A stretch of DNA of 44,372 nt from an uncultured Clostridia bacterium (GTDB lineage: Bacteria; Bacillota; Clostridia; Christensenellales; UBA1242). Numbering within the stretch: the stretch's first letter is position 1; the number at the start of each line of letters is the position of its first letter. The notes beneath the pieces were generated by a model. The model was not told where the DNA came from. It searched no databases and saw only the letters and a list, made by a program, of their open reading frames with translations. Position numbers and translations under genes: made by a program. The DNA lies in assembly GCA_944350085.1 (NCBI GenBank), contig CALVNY010000015.1, positions 1-44,372 of the forward strand. The letters run 5' to 3'. Shown here one piece after another: positions 16,091 through 24,108 of this stretch.

Positions 16091-17527
16091 TTAACTATTA
16101 AGTAAATTATTAACAACTTCTTGTTCATTATACTTAATTGCATTGCCCATAATTAATTGTTTGTGTTCGCCACCCTTACCCAAAATAATTAAAGCATCAT
16201 TTTTGCATAATAAACTTATGCCATACTCAATGGCTTTTTTTCTATCTTCAATTTCCGTGTAATTTTTAAATTTTTTAAAACCTGCTTTTATGTCCCTATT
16301 AATTTTAAAAACACTAGTGTTGTTTGGATTGTCAGCAGTTAAAATAATATAGTCACTATAAGCACTTGCTACTTTCCCCATAAGCACTCTTTTTTTAGTG
16401 TCGCTATATTCAACACAACCAAAAATTGTAATAAGTTTTCCTTTAACTAATTTTCTAAAAACTCCAAGTATTTTTTCAAAACCATCAGGAGTGTGGGCAA
16501 AATCAACAATAATGTAATTGTTGTTATTTAATTTTGTAACATTACATCTTCCGTCAACTTGCAATAAAGTGTTAACACCTTTTAAAATATATTCATCTCT
16601 AATATTTAGTAGTTTGCAAACAGATATTGCTCCAAGTATGTTATAAACATTATGTTCGCCAATAAGATTGGTTTTAATATCAAAAATACTGTCTAAGGAA
16701 TTTACAAAAAATTTGCTACCACTAAAACTTGTTTCAATGTTTATTGCAAAAGTGTTGCTTGGATTATAAATTCCATAAGTGATATTTGGAATTTGATTAA
16801 GTTTTGCAAGTAACCTACCATACGCATTATCAACATTAAACACTGCTTCATCAACATTTTCTTTTTTAAAAAAACTTAGTTTGCATTTAGAATAGTTTTT
16901 CATGTTGCCAAAAAAATCTAAATGTTCATTTGTTATGTTTGTAAAAAGCCCAATTCTAAACTTTATGCCTACCAATTTTTTTAAATAAATTGCATGTGCA
17001 CTTGCTTCCATAATAACAAAGTCGCAATTACTCTTTTTCATCTCTTTAAAGTAATAATGCAGTTCAATGGGATCGGGAGTTGTAAGGTCTTCACTAATAA
17101 GTTTATTGTCAATAAACACCCCATTTGTGCCAATTACCCCAACACTAAAACCAGCAACATTTAAAATATGTTGTATTATAAAACTACTTGTTGTTTTTCC
17201 ATTTGTGCCAGTTATACCAATAATTTTAAGTTTGTCACAGGCGTTTCCGTAAAAGTTTTTTGCAATTAAACTCATACAACTTCTTACATCATCAACTATT
17301 ATTTGTGTTACATTTACTTTTAGTTTTTTGTTTGACACAACGCAAACTGCACCATTTAAAACTGCTTCTTGCACAAATTTTGAGCCATCATTATTTATTC
17401 CATCAATACAAAAAAACAAGCAATTTTTTTTACAACCTTTGCTTTTGTTGCTTAAACTTGTAACATCAACATCTTCCCCAATAAGCAAAAATTTTTCAAC
17501 ATCATTTAATAGTTTTGAAACCTTCAT
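16091..17527 (-). CDS. murE: UDP-MurNAc-tripeptide synthetase MurE
   Basis: A 478-residue Mur ligase that adds the third stem residue. It has GITGTNGKTTSS near residue 108, the central TNITNEHLDFFGNM segment followed by the lysine that is carbamylated in the family (YSKCKLS), and the C-terminal FGCVEYSDTKKR loop. The residue-selecting motif near 402 reads DNPNN rather than the DNPR of meso-diaminopimelate-adding enzymes, so the third residue of the peptide is uncertain. GGTGGAG precedes the ATG. It lies after spoVD, separated by a long inverted repeat. Confidence 0.92.
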   Translation of the reverse strand: MKVSKLLNDVEKFLLIGEDVDVTSLSNKSKGCKKNCLFFCIDGINNDGSKFVQEAVLNGAVCVVSNKKLKVNVTQIIVDDVRSCMSLIAKNFYGNACDKLKIIGITGTNGKTTSSFIIQHILNVAGFSVGVIGTNGVFIDNKLISEDLTTPDPIELHYYFKEMKKSNCDFVIMEASAHAIYLKKLVGIKFRIGLFTNITNEHLDFFGNMKNYSKCKLSFFKKENVDEAVFNVDNAYGRLLAKLNQIPNITYGIYNPSNTFAINIETSFSGSKFFVNSLDSIFDIKTNLIGEHNVYNILGAISVCKLLNIRDEYILKGVNTLLQVDGRCNVTKLNNNNYIIVDFAHTPDGFEKILGVFRKLVKGKLITIFGCVEYSDTKKRVLMGKVASAYSDYIILTADNPNNTSVFKINRDIKAGFKKFKNYTEIEDRKKAIEYGISLLCKNDALIILGKGGEHKQLIMGNAIKYNEQEVVNNLLNS

Positions 17528-17654
17528 ACTCCACCCACAAAAATATATTTTTTATATATTAATATAAATAAATATAAATTATGATACTTTGCCAAAATTA
17601 GACAAGATAAATTTTTAATAATCTACATAATAGTATATTTTTTGTAAAAACAAA

Positions 17655-17749
17655 AAACAGCCATTTAAACTGAACTTTGATTTTTTGTTTTATTATAATT
17701 TTATTTATAAAACCAAATAAATTTTAATTCAGTTTTTTAATGGCTGTTT
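17655..17749. repeat. Long nested inverted repeat between spoVD and murE
   Basis: The outer arms 17655-17674 and 17728-17749 pair over about 19 bases, with a small bulge. An inner pair GTTTTAT (17687-17693) and ATAAAAC (17706-17712) nests inside. On the minus strand the outer stem is followed by a T run, so it can act as a terminator or attenuator after spoVD. The large spacer is unusual for a terminator, and a small mobile palindrome is another reading. Confidence 0.6.
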
Positions 17750-17799
17750 ATAAAAATTATATATTTTTAAATTGTTTTAACTCGTAATTTTATTACTAT

Positions 17800-19704
17800 T
17801 TATGTTGTAAGTAGAATTACTGCTCCTTTATAAACATAAGTGTTTGGAGGTGTAAACTGAGCAACAACTTTATCTCCATCATTTTCGATTTCGTAAAGCA
17901 AACCTAATTTAGTAAGTGTTGAACACGCTTCTGTAATGCTTAAACCAACAAGATTAGGCAACAAAATATTTTTTTCAAGTTTTGCTGTGTCTTCTTCAAT
18001 AGTTTCTCCGTTAGGCTCAATATTTTTATATTTTATTATGCCTTCAAAAATTGTTTTTGCATAAGGTGTTGCAACAATACTTCCATAATAATGTCCACTG
18101 CTTGGTTCATCTGCAATAACCAAAACAACATATTCTGGATCGTTTGCTGGAAATGCCCCAACAAATGATGAAACATATTTGTTATTAATTGCTCCTGCTT
18201 CGTACTTTTGGCTAGTTCCTGTTTTGCCTGCAATTCTATATCCCGGAATAAATGTTTCAATGCCATAACTTTGGCTTATTACTGCTTCAAGCATTGTTTT
18301 TATTCTTTCGCTAGTTTCACTTGAAACGGTTTTGTTTATTAAAGTTGGTTGATTTTTTGCAACCACATTTCCACTTGTGTCGCTTATGCTTTTTACAAAA
18401 TATGGTCTATATAAATTGCCACCATTAACAACAGAACAAATTGCAGTAATTAATTGAATTGGTGTAACTGCTATTGCTTGCCCAAAGCCCATTCTTGCAT
18501 AATCAACTTTTTTTGCCGTGTCAATATCCATTAAAATGCCTTTGCTTTCACCAGTAAAATCTATATTTAGTAAATTCCCAAATCCAAAAGTTTTATAGTA
18601 ATCATACAATCTTTCTTTGCCAAGCCTTAATGACAAATCAACAAAAACACTATTGCAACTATTACACAACCCTTCTGTTAGTGTTTGGCTTCCATGCCCT
18701 GTAAGTTTCCAACATTTAATTTTTTCGCCGTCAACTATTCTATATCCAGGGTCGTAAAAATGTTCACTCTCAGTGCTAACACCTTCTTCTAATGCCATTG
18801 CCATAGTTAAAACTTTAAATGTACTTCCTGGTTCATACACATCAACAACACTTAAATTTTTACTCATTTCCATTAATTTTTGAATATCATCTCTTGGAAC
18901 ATTATTCAAATCAAAACTCGGCTTGCTACTCATTGCTAAAATTTCGCCTGTTTTTGGATTCATAACAATGGCAGTTGCACTTTTAGGTTCGTGGTCATGG
19001 CACAAGTTTATAAGAGCATCTTCACACAATTTTTGAATATTAACATCAATGGTCAAATTTAAGTTACAGCCAGGCACACTTGGTATGTACGAACTAAGAG
19101 TGTTGTCAATTTTAACACCATGCACATCACTTTCTTCTAGTGCATATCCATTAACGCCCTTTAAATAGTTGTTATAGTAAAGTTCCAAGCCACTTTGCCC
19201 AACATTATCTATTGTTGTGTAACCTAAAACTTGTGTTAACAAATCTCCATAAGGATAAAATCTTGTGCTATTTTCACTTAAAACAACACCTTCAAGATTG
19301 GCACTAATAACCTTTTTTGACAAATCTGCATCAACTTGTTGTTTTATTAAAACTTCACTATACTTAACATTGCACGCCTTGTTAAAAATTGTTTCATAAT
19401 CAATGCCCAAAATATTACTAAGCGACAAAGCAACCGTTGCAGGACTTTTAATTCTTGTGGGTTTTACATAAATGTCGTATGTACTATAACTTGTTGCAAG
19501 AGTAACTCCATTTGCGTCTTCAATTGTTCCCCTAGTTGCATTAAGAGGCAAATCTCTAAACCATTGTTCTGCGGCTTTTGCTTGCAACCATTTGCTATCT
19601 TTAACTTGAACAAAAAACAACCTGCCAAGTAGTAATAAAAAAATAAAGGTTATTAGCACAAAAACACTAATTAACCTCTTTTGTAAAGATATTAAATTAT
19701 TCAA
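17800..19704 (-). CDS. spoVD: SpoVD/FtsI-type transpeptidase (class B PBP) with PASTA domain
   Basis: A 634-residue class B penicillin-binding protein with one N-terminal membrane segment, a PBP dimerisation domain, and a transpeptidase domain with SxxK (PGSTFK near residue 295), SxN (SCN near 352) and KTG (GKTGTSQ near 496). The last roughly 55 residues form a PASTA domain (LPNLVGLSITEA and on), as in SpoVD. The TTG at 19704 is preferred because GGGGG lies eight bases upstream, beyond the ftsL stop. It crosslinks septal or spore cortex peptidoglycan with the SEDS partner FtsW/SpoVE. No separate vegetative PBP2B gene is in the cluster, so it may serve both jobs. Confidence 0.92.
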   Translation of the reverse strand: MNNLISLQKRLISVFVLITFIFLLLLGRLFFVQVKDSKWLQAKAAEQWFRDLPLNATRGTIEDANGVTLATSYSTYDIYVKPTRIKSPATVALSLSNILGIDYETIFNKACNVKYSEVLIKQQVDADLSKKVISANLEGVVLSENSTRFYPYGDLLTQVLGYTTIDNVGQSGLELYYNNYLKGVNGYALEESDVHGVKIDNTLSSYIPSVPGCNLNLTIDVNIQKLCEDALINLCHDHEPKSATAIVMNPKTGEILAMSSKPSFDLNNVPRDDIQKLMEMSKNLSVVDVYEPGSTFKVLTMAMALEEGVSTESEHFYDPGYRIVDGEKIKCWKLTGHGSQTLTEGLCNSCNSVFVDLSLRLGKERLYDYYKTFGFGNLLNIDFTGESKGILMDIDTAKKVDYARMGFGQAIAVTPIQLITAICSVVNGGNLYRPYFVKSISDTSGNVVAKNQPTLINKTVSSETSERIKTMLEAVISQSYGIETFIPGYRIAGKTGTSQKYEAGAINNKYVSSFVGAFPANDPEYVVLVIADEPSSGHYYGSIVATPYAKTIFEGIIKYKNIEPNGETIEEDTAKLEKNILLPNLVGLSITEACSTLTKLGLLYEIENDGDKVVAQFTPPNTYVYKGAVILLTT

Positions 19705-19708
19705 ATGT

Positions 19709-20293
19709 TTATCCCCCAAATAAATGACTTACAAAATCACAAACTTTGTCAAACCAGTTTGTATCGAAGGAAACATCTCCTGAGTTTGTTGGAATAATTA
19801 AGTTCAATTTAACTTGAACTGCTTTATCAACATCATAACCATTTTCTTTTAATTCTTCTTCCCATTTTGAAACATTGTTCAATTTATTATAATCTTTAAT
19901 AACATCACTTAGTTTTTGTTCCTGTTCTAAAACATTTCCTTCAACTAATTGTATGCTACTATTCATATTTTTTATTACAAATATATTAAAAATTGCCAAA
20001 AAAACTAACAAACTTATAATAACGCAAGCACTAATTAAATAAACCTTTGTTTTAAAACTCAAAGATCTTTTTATTTGTTTTTGAACATAAGCATTGTTTT
20101 TTGTTAAAGTGTTTTTTTCTGGATTTAAAACTATGCTTTCATATTCATTATAAATTGAATTTAACTTGTCGCTACTATAATTAGTATCGAATTTATCTAG
20201 TTCGGAAGCATTTGCAGTTGCAACTTCTTTTGTTGTTGTTGCAGTTAAACTGTTTTTTCTTTCAGTTAAAATAACTTTTTTATATCCTGCCAT
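19709..20293 (-). CDS. ftsL: FtsL-like divisome protein
   Basis: A 194-residue bitopic protein: a cytoplasmic N-terminal part of about 80 residues rich in Thr, Lys and Asn, one membrane segment at about 83-107, a short coiled-coil-like stretch (about 108-145), and an external C-terminal part. It sits between rsmH and the class B PBP, the position of FtsL in dcw clusters, which is the main reason for the call; sequence in this family is poorly conserved. Its cytoplasmic part is longer than usual. Ribosome binding site AAAGGAGAG. Its stop lies only a few bases before the spoVD start, which implies coupled translation. Confidence 0.65.
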   Translation of the reverse strand: MAGYKKVILTERKNSLTATTTKEVATANASELDKFDTNYSSDKLNSIYNEYESIVLNPEKNTLTKNNAYVQKQIKRSLSFKTKVYLISACVIISLLVFLAIFNIFVIKNMNSSIQLVEGNVLEQEQKLSDVIKDYNKLNNVSKWEEELKENGYDVDKAVQVKLNLIIPTNSGDVSFDTNWFDKVCDFVSHLFGG

Positions 20294-20325
20294 ATTACTC
20301 TCCTTTTCAATTTAATATATTATGT

Positions 20326-21252
20326 TTAAATTTTTTCTACCACTCTTAGTTTTGCCGATGCACTTCGTTTGTTTTCAGAAAGCTCTTTATTTGTTGCAAT
20401 AATTGGTTTTTTGTTAATAAGTTTTACACTTGCTTTATGATTACATACGCAAAATGGTAAATTTTTATCACAAATGCAATTAGTTGATTCTATTTTAAAA
20501 ACATTTTTAACAATTCTATCTTCCAAAGAGTGGAAAGTTAAAACACATAATCTACCACCCAAATTTAAGCTATTAATAATATTTAACAAACATTTATCTA
20601 GTCCACTAAGTTCGCCATTTACTTCAATTCTAATTGCTTGAAATGTTTTTTTGCTAGAACCACCTTTTACAACAAACTTTTTAGGAATTGCACCTTCAAC
20701 AATATCTTTTAGTTGTTTAGTTGTTGTAATTTCTGTTGTTTGCCTAAATTTTACAATAGCATTTGCAATAGCGTTTGCAAAATCTTCTTCGCCATAATCT
20801 CTTAAAATTTTGTACAACTCTTCTTTTGAATAAGTGTTTACAACATCTTTTGCACTAAAATTTTTGCTTTGGTCCATCCTCATATCTAGTGGACCGTCAA
20901 ACCTATATGAAAATCCACGCTCTGCAGTGTCAATTTGATAACTGCTAACTCCTAAGTCTATCAAAACCCCGTCAACTTTTTCAATATTTAAGTTTTTTAA
21001 AACGCTTGCATAATCTTTAAAATCAGAGTGAACAAAAATTACATTGTAGCCTTCAAGTTTTTCTTTTGCAAAGTTTAAGGCATTTTCATCTTTGTCAATA
21101 CAAATTAATTTGCCACCTTTAAGTTTTTTAGCAATTTCTAAACTATGTCCTGCAAGCCCTGTTGTGCAATCAACATAAATTCCATTTGGCTTAATGTTTA
21201 ACCCATCAATACACTCATTAAGCATAACAGGTGTGTGATTAAAACTTTCCAT
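20326..21252 (-). CDS. rsmH: 16S rRNA (cytosine1402-N4)-methyltransferase RsmH
   Basis: A 308-residue SAM-dependent methyltransferase that modifies the decoding-site cytosine 1402 of 16S rRNA. It begins with NHTPVMLNECI, the SAM-binding VDCTTGLAGHS follows near residue 28, then LIDLGVSSYQID and the family tail RSASAKLRVVE. A cysteine-rich part (CICDKNLPFCVC near 270) is a common variant. The start overlaps the mraZ stop by one base (TAATG). Second gene of the dcw operon, as usual. Confidence 0.97.
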   Translation of the reverse strand: MESFNHTPVMLNECIDGLNIKPNGIYVDCTTGLAGHSLEIAKKLKGGKLICIDKDENALNFAKEKLEGYNVIFVHSDFKDYASVLKNLNIEKVDGVLIDLGVSSYQIDTAERGFSYRFDGPLDMRMDQSKNFSAKDVVNTYSKEELYKILRDYGEEDFANAIANAIVKFRQTTEITTTKQLKDIVEGAIPKKFVVKGGSSKKTFQAIRIEVNGELSGLDKCLLNIINSLNLGGRLCVLTFHSLEDRIVKNVFKIESTNCICDKNLPFCVCNHKASVKLINKKPIIATNKELSENKRSASAKLRVVEKI

Positions 21253-21680
21253 TAAATCTCAAAGTTTCCAAGTTCTTGAACATTAGAGTCAAAGTCAAGA
21301 GCATTATTATAGTTTTTCCACTCCTCACTACTCCAAATTTCAATTCTGTTACCCACACCTATAAAAGTAACATCTTTTAAAATTTTTGCATGTTCTTTCA
21401 AACTTGCTGGTAGTAAATATCTGCCTTGATTGTCGCACTCAATTTCAAAACAACTAGAATAAAACGACCTTAATGCTTTTTGTGCTTTTTCGTTGAAGGT
21501 TGGAACATTGTTTAGTTTGCTTAAAAATTGCTCTTCAAAATAAGACTTATTAAAAACAAATAAAGAGTTACTTGTTCCTTTTGCAATTATAATAACATTT
21601 CCCAAATCTTGCTTTAATTTAGTAGGCATTCTAAAACGATTTTTTTCGTCTAATTGATAAGCATATTCACCAATAAACAT
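21252..21680 (-). CDS. mraZ: Transcriptional regulator MraZ
   Basis: A 142-residue AbrB/SpoVT-fold regulator with two copies of the DxxxR motif (DEKNRFRMP near residue 12 and DNQGRYLLP near 83). MraZ rings bind direct repeats ahead of the dcw operon and adjust its transcription. Here three exact 10-bp-spaced boxes overlap the promoter 70-100 bases upstream, so autoregulation is likely. AGGAGG lies eight bases before the start. Confidence 0.96.
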   Translation of the reverse strand: MFIGEYAYQLDEKNRFRMPTKLKQDLGNVIIIAKGTSNSLFVFNKSYFEEQFLSKLNNVPTFNEKAQKALRSFYSSCFEIECDNQGRYLLPASLKEHAKILKDVTFIGVGNRIEIWSSEEWKNYNNALDFDSNVQELGNFEI

Positions 21681-21733
21681 TGTTTTATACCTCCTAAACT
21701 AATTTACGCACTTAAAGTCCTATCTTTACACTT

Positions 21734-21776
21734 ATTATACAACAATTTTTTACCACACTCAACCACTTTTAACCAC
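21734..21776 (-). promoter_or_regulatory. dcw promoter with three MraZ boxes
   Basis: Minus-strand TTGAGT (21757-21762) and TATAAT (21734-21739) have a 17-base spacer. GTGGT occurs at 21752-21756, 21762-21766 and 21772-21776, exactly ten bases apart, overlapping and preceding the -35. Repeats of this type with 10-bp periodicity are the known MraZ operator. Confidence 0.85.
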
Positions 21777-21801
21777 TTTAACAACTTTTTTTAAAAAAAT
21801 A

Positions 21802-21834
21802 AAAAACTTTTGACCAAATTTCAAAAGTTTTTTA
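21802..21834 (-). terminator. Terminator of the metallophosphoesterase gene
   Basis: AAAAAACTTTTGA paired with TCAAAAGTTTTTT, overlapping the stop codon and followed by T-rich sequence on the minus strand. It insulates the dcw promoter region. Confidence 0.7.
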
Positions 21835-22530
21835 GTAAATTTTTATTAACTCATTGCCAACCATATCACAACTTGTTAAGTAATATTTAATTTTATTTTT
21901 AGTTACAACTAATTTTTGTTTTTTATCGTATGAGTGTAAATGACCATAAACTACTTTATTAACGCCATATTTTTCAAAAAGTTTTGTAAACGCACTATCT
22001 TCAAGTTTACTGTTAAATGGTGGATAATGAATTAAAACAATCAACTTGTCTTTTTTTTCTAATTTTGGCATAGCATTTTTTAAACTTAGTTCAAGCCTAA
22101 AAACTTCCCTATTAAAAATTTTTTCATCATTTTCTGTTTTATGATTGTATTCTGGAACTGTCCAACCACGGCTTCCACAAAAAACATATTTGCCAATTTT
22201 TACACTGTCATTTTGTAATGCAATCATATCATCTGTTAAAACACTTCTTACTCTACCAATTGCACTCCACCAATAATCGTGATTGCCACGAATAATAATT
22301 TTTGTGCCAACACCAATTTGACTAATATATTTTAAGTCTAAAATTGCATCTTCAAGTTTCATTGCCCAACTTATATCACCGGGGATTAAAACAATGTCAT
22401 TTTTTTTAACTTTTTTTTGCCAATCACTTTTTATAGTCTCTAAATAATTGTCCCACACAGGGCCAAATATGTTCATGGGCTTGTTTGAATTTATGCTTAA
22501 ATGTAAATCACTAATTGCGTAAATTTTCAT
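21832..22530 (-). CDS. Calcineurin-like metallophosphoesterase (YkuE/YfcE-like)
   Basis: A 232-residue metallophosphoesterase. The dimetal-binding signatures are all present: DLHLS near residue 7, GDISWA near 52, GNHDYWW near 83, and the late histidines in LIHYPPF and VYGHLHSY. The start at 22530 (MKIYAISDLHL) is supported by GGAG seven bases upstream; the longer frame has no site. The physiological substrate is not known for this small stand-alone type. It lies alone between the dcw promoter and a putative spore gene. Confidence 0.88.
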   Translation of the reverse strand: MKIYAISDLHLSINSNKPMNIFGPVWDNYLETIKSDWQKKVKKNDIVLIPGDISWAMKLEDAILDLKYISQIGVGTKIIIRGNHDYWWSAIGRVRSVLTDDMIALQNDSVKIGKYVFCGSRGWTVPEYNHKTENDEKIFNREVFRLELSLKNAMPKLEKKDKLIVLIHYPPFNSKLEDSAFTKLFEKYGVNKVVYGHLHSYDKKQKLVVTKNKIKYYLTSCDMVGNELIKIY

Positions 22531-22607
22531 AATTTTCTCCAAATATATTCTACCAAAAATTATTATTATTAACAATTATAAATTAGTTAAAAATAAACAA
22601 AAAAAAT

Positions 22608-22632
22608 AAAAGCCCTAATTTTTAGGGCTTTT
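22608..22632 (-). terminator. Terminator of the putative spore-surface gene
   Basis: AAAAGCCCTAA/TTAGGGCTTTT stem, 9 bases past the stop codon of the 22641 gene. Confidence 0.8.
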
Positions 22633-22640
22633 AGATTTTT

Positions 22641-23297
22641 TTAATTACTAGGCACAACTGGTTGAACTTGTGGATATAATGGTAATTCAAAGAATCCACT
22701 GCAAACATCTTGTGTAAATTCTTGACAAGGTGGAACTTGACAGTATCCATAACTTGGAACCAAAATATCAGCATCAGCAACAACTTTTAAAATTATTGTT
22801 ATGCAAGTGCTTATACTAAACACATTATCACCAACATATTCCCCATCAGGCGTTACACAATTTGCAAATGCAACAACTCTAAATGGAACAATAGATGGTT
22901 GTGGAACAAACAACACAACATCTTGACTAATTGTAATGTTTGTTGTTGCTGTTCCTGCAACACCATTAGCATCAGTATATGCAATAACAATAGGAACTAC
23001 TACATTTCCTGTAACTCTTGCAAAGCAAGGTCTGTCATCAAATCTGTCAACAACTAAATTTTCAATAGTAGTTTCGTTTGCAACACAATTTGCACTAACA
23101 AATGTTAATGGTTGTGTTGGACTTGACGGATTAAAATCTGTTGCAGTAACCCTTATGTCGTTTTCTTGAACATGTTTTAAACAAGCGTCAAAAACTTTTT
23201 CTGTATGTATACAAACTTTTTCACAAATACCATTTAATGGATTTCCATTAATAGGACCCGGTGCACAACAATTTCTATTTCCTGAATAAAATGACAT
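22641..23297 (-). CDS. Cysteine-rich putative spore-surface protein
   Basis: A 218-residue protein with a CC pair near the N-terminus, a GICEKVCIHTEKVFDACLK segment near residue 23, a beta-rich middle (TNITISQDVVLFVPQPSIVPF is the type of stretch, about 120-140), and a CQVPPCQEF near the C-terminus. About a dozen cysteines are spaced along it. I recall similar unnamed proteins (VCIQ.. KVFDAC, SGFF.LPL) in many spore-forming Clostridia, but could not check. No signal peptide, as for proteins assembled on the spore from the mother cell. A SigE-type promoter and AGGAGG lie upstream. Spore coat or exosporium function is inference. Confidence 0.6.
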   Translation of the reverse strand: MSFYSGNRNCCAPGPINGNPLNGICEKVCIHTEKVFDACLKHVQENDIRVTATDFNPSSPTQPLTFVSANCVANETTIENLVVDRFDDRPCFARVTGNVVVPIVIAYTDANGVAGTATTNITISQDVVLFVPQPSIVPFRVVAFANCVTPDGEYVGDNVFSISTCITIILKVVADADILVPSYGYCQVPPCQEFTQDVCSGFFELPLYPQVQPVVPSN

Positions 23298-23336
23298 TTA
23301 TCTTTTTACCTCCTATTTTATCAGCCTGTATACTTT

Positions 23337-23366
23337 AATATATGTTTTTGCTATTTTTAATGTTAC
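23337..23366 (-). promoter_or_regulatory. SigE-type promoter of the putative spore-surface gene
   Basis: Minus-strand GTAACATT (23359-23366), 14-base spacer, CATATATT (23337-23344). This matches the SigE -10 pattern CATAnAnT and 6 of 7 positions of the -35 KMATATT. The -10 ends 39 bases before the start codon. Confidence 0.5.
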
Positions 23367-23415
23367 ATAAAAAATAACAAACAATTATAAAAACATAAAA
23401 TGATTATAAAAAAAT

Positions 23416-23440
23416 AAAAACTATATAAAATATATAGTTT
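23416..23440 (-). terminator. Weak terminator after engB
   Basis: AAAACTATAT/ATATAGTTTT hairpin in the 22-46 bases past the engB stop; AT-only stem, so a modest call. Confidence 0.4.
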
Positions 23441-23461
23441 TATACTAAAATTTTTTAAAAA

Positions 23462-24046
23462 TTATTCCACAATTAAAAATTGTTCAAGTTTATTAAGCAA
23501 TTCGGCTTTTCCATACCCATTTTGAGAAGTTGGAAAAACATTTCCATTTGCCATTTGTAAAAAGTTTGCAAGTTTTGATGCCATAGGCTTTATTTTGCTT
23601 TTCCCAAACTTGTCTGCTTTTGTTGCCACAATAATATACGGAATACCATAGTATCTTAAAAACGAAATCATTTGTTTGTCCATTTCACTAGGTTCGTGCC
23701 TTATGTCCAACAACACACAAACGCATTTTAACATTTTGTTGTTAATTAAATAAGGTTCAAGCAAACTTTGCCAATCATTAACCATAGTTTTTGAAGCCTT
23801 TGCAAATCCATAACCCGGCAAATCAACAAAATAAAAGCTATCATTAATTAAAAAATAATTAATCAACCTTGTTCTGCCCGGAGTTGCACTTGTTTTTGCA
23901 AGTTTGGAATTTCCTGTTAACATATTAAGCAAACTGCTTTTCCCAACATTGCTACGCCCCACAAATGCTATTTGGAACTTATCATCTATTAAAATTTTGT
24001 TTGAGTTTGCAACACTTGTTACAAAACTACTTTTTGTTATGTTCAT
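23462..24046 (-). CDS. ysxC: Ribosome biogenesis GTPase EngB/YsxC
   Basis: A 194-residue TrmE-Era-EngA-EngB-type GTPase needed for late 50S assembly. G1 is GRSNVGKSSLLN (near residue 30), G2 has TPGRTRLINYF, G3 is VDLPGYGFAKAS, G4 is TKADK and G5 lies near TSQNGYG. It is downstream of clpX, where Bacillus has clpX-lon-ysxC. No Shine-Dalgarno sequence precedes the ATG; a TATAAT lies six bases upstream of it, which suggests a leaderless message. Confidence 0.95.
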   Translation of the reverse strand: MNITKSSFVTSVANSNKILIDDKFQIAFVGRSNVGKSSLLNMLTGNSKLAKTSATPGRTRLINYFLINDSFYFVDLPGYGFAKASKTMVNDWQSLLEPYLINNKMLKCVCVLLDIRHEPSEMDKQMISFLRYYGIPYIIVATKADKFGKSKIKPMASKLANFLQMANGNVFPTSQNGYGKAELLNKLEQFLIVE

Positions 24047-24086
24047 ATAATTATTATACCAAAATAATTTTAATATTAAAATAAAA

Positions 24087-24106
24087 AAAGCACTAATTAG
24101 TGCTTT
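24087..24106 (-). terminator. clpX terminator
   Basis: AAAGCACTAA/TTAGTGCTTT palindrome three bases past the clpX stop, with a T run on the minus strand. Confidence 0.75.
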
Positions 24107-24108
24107 AT

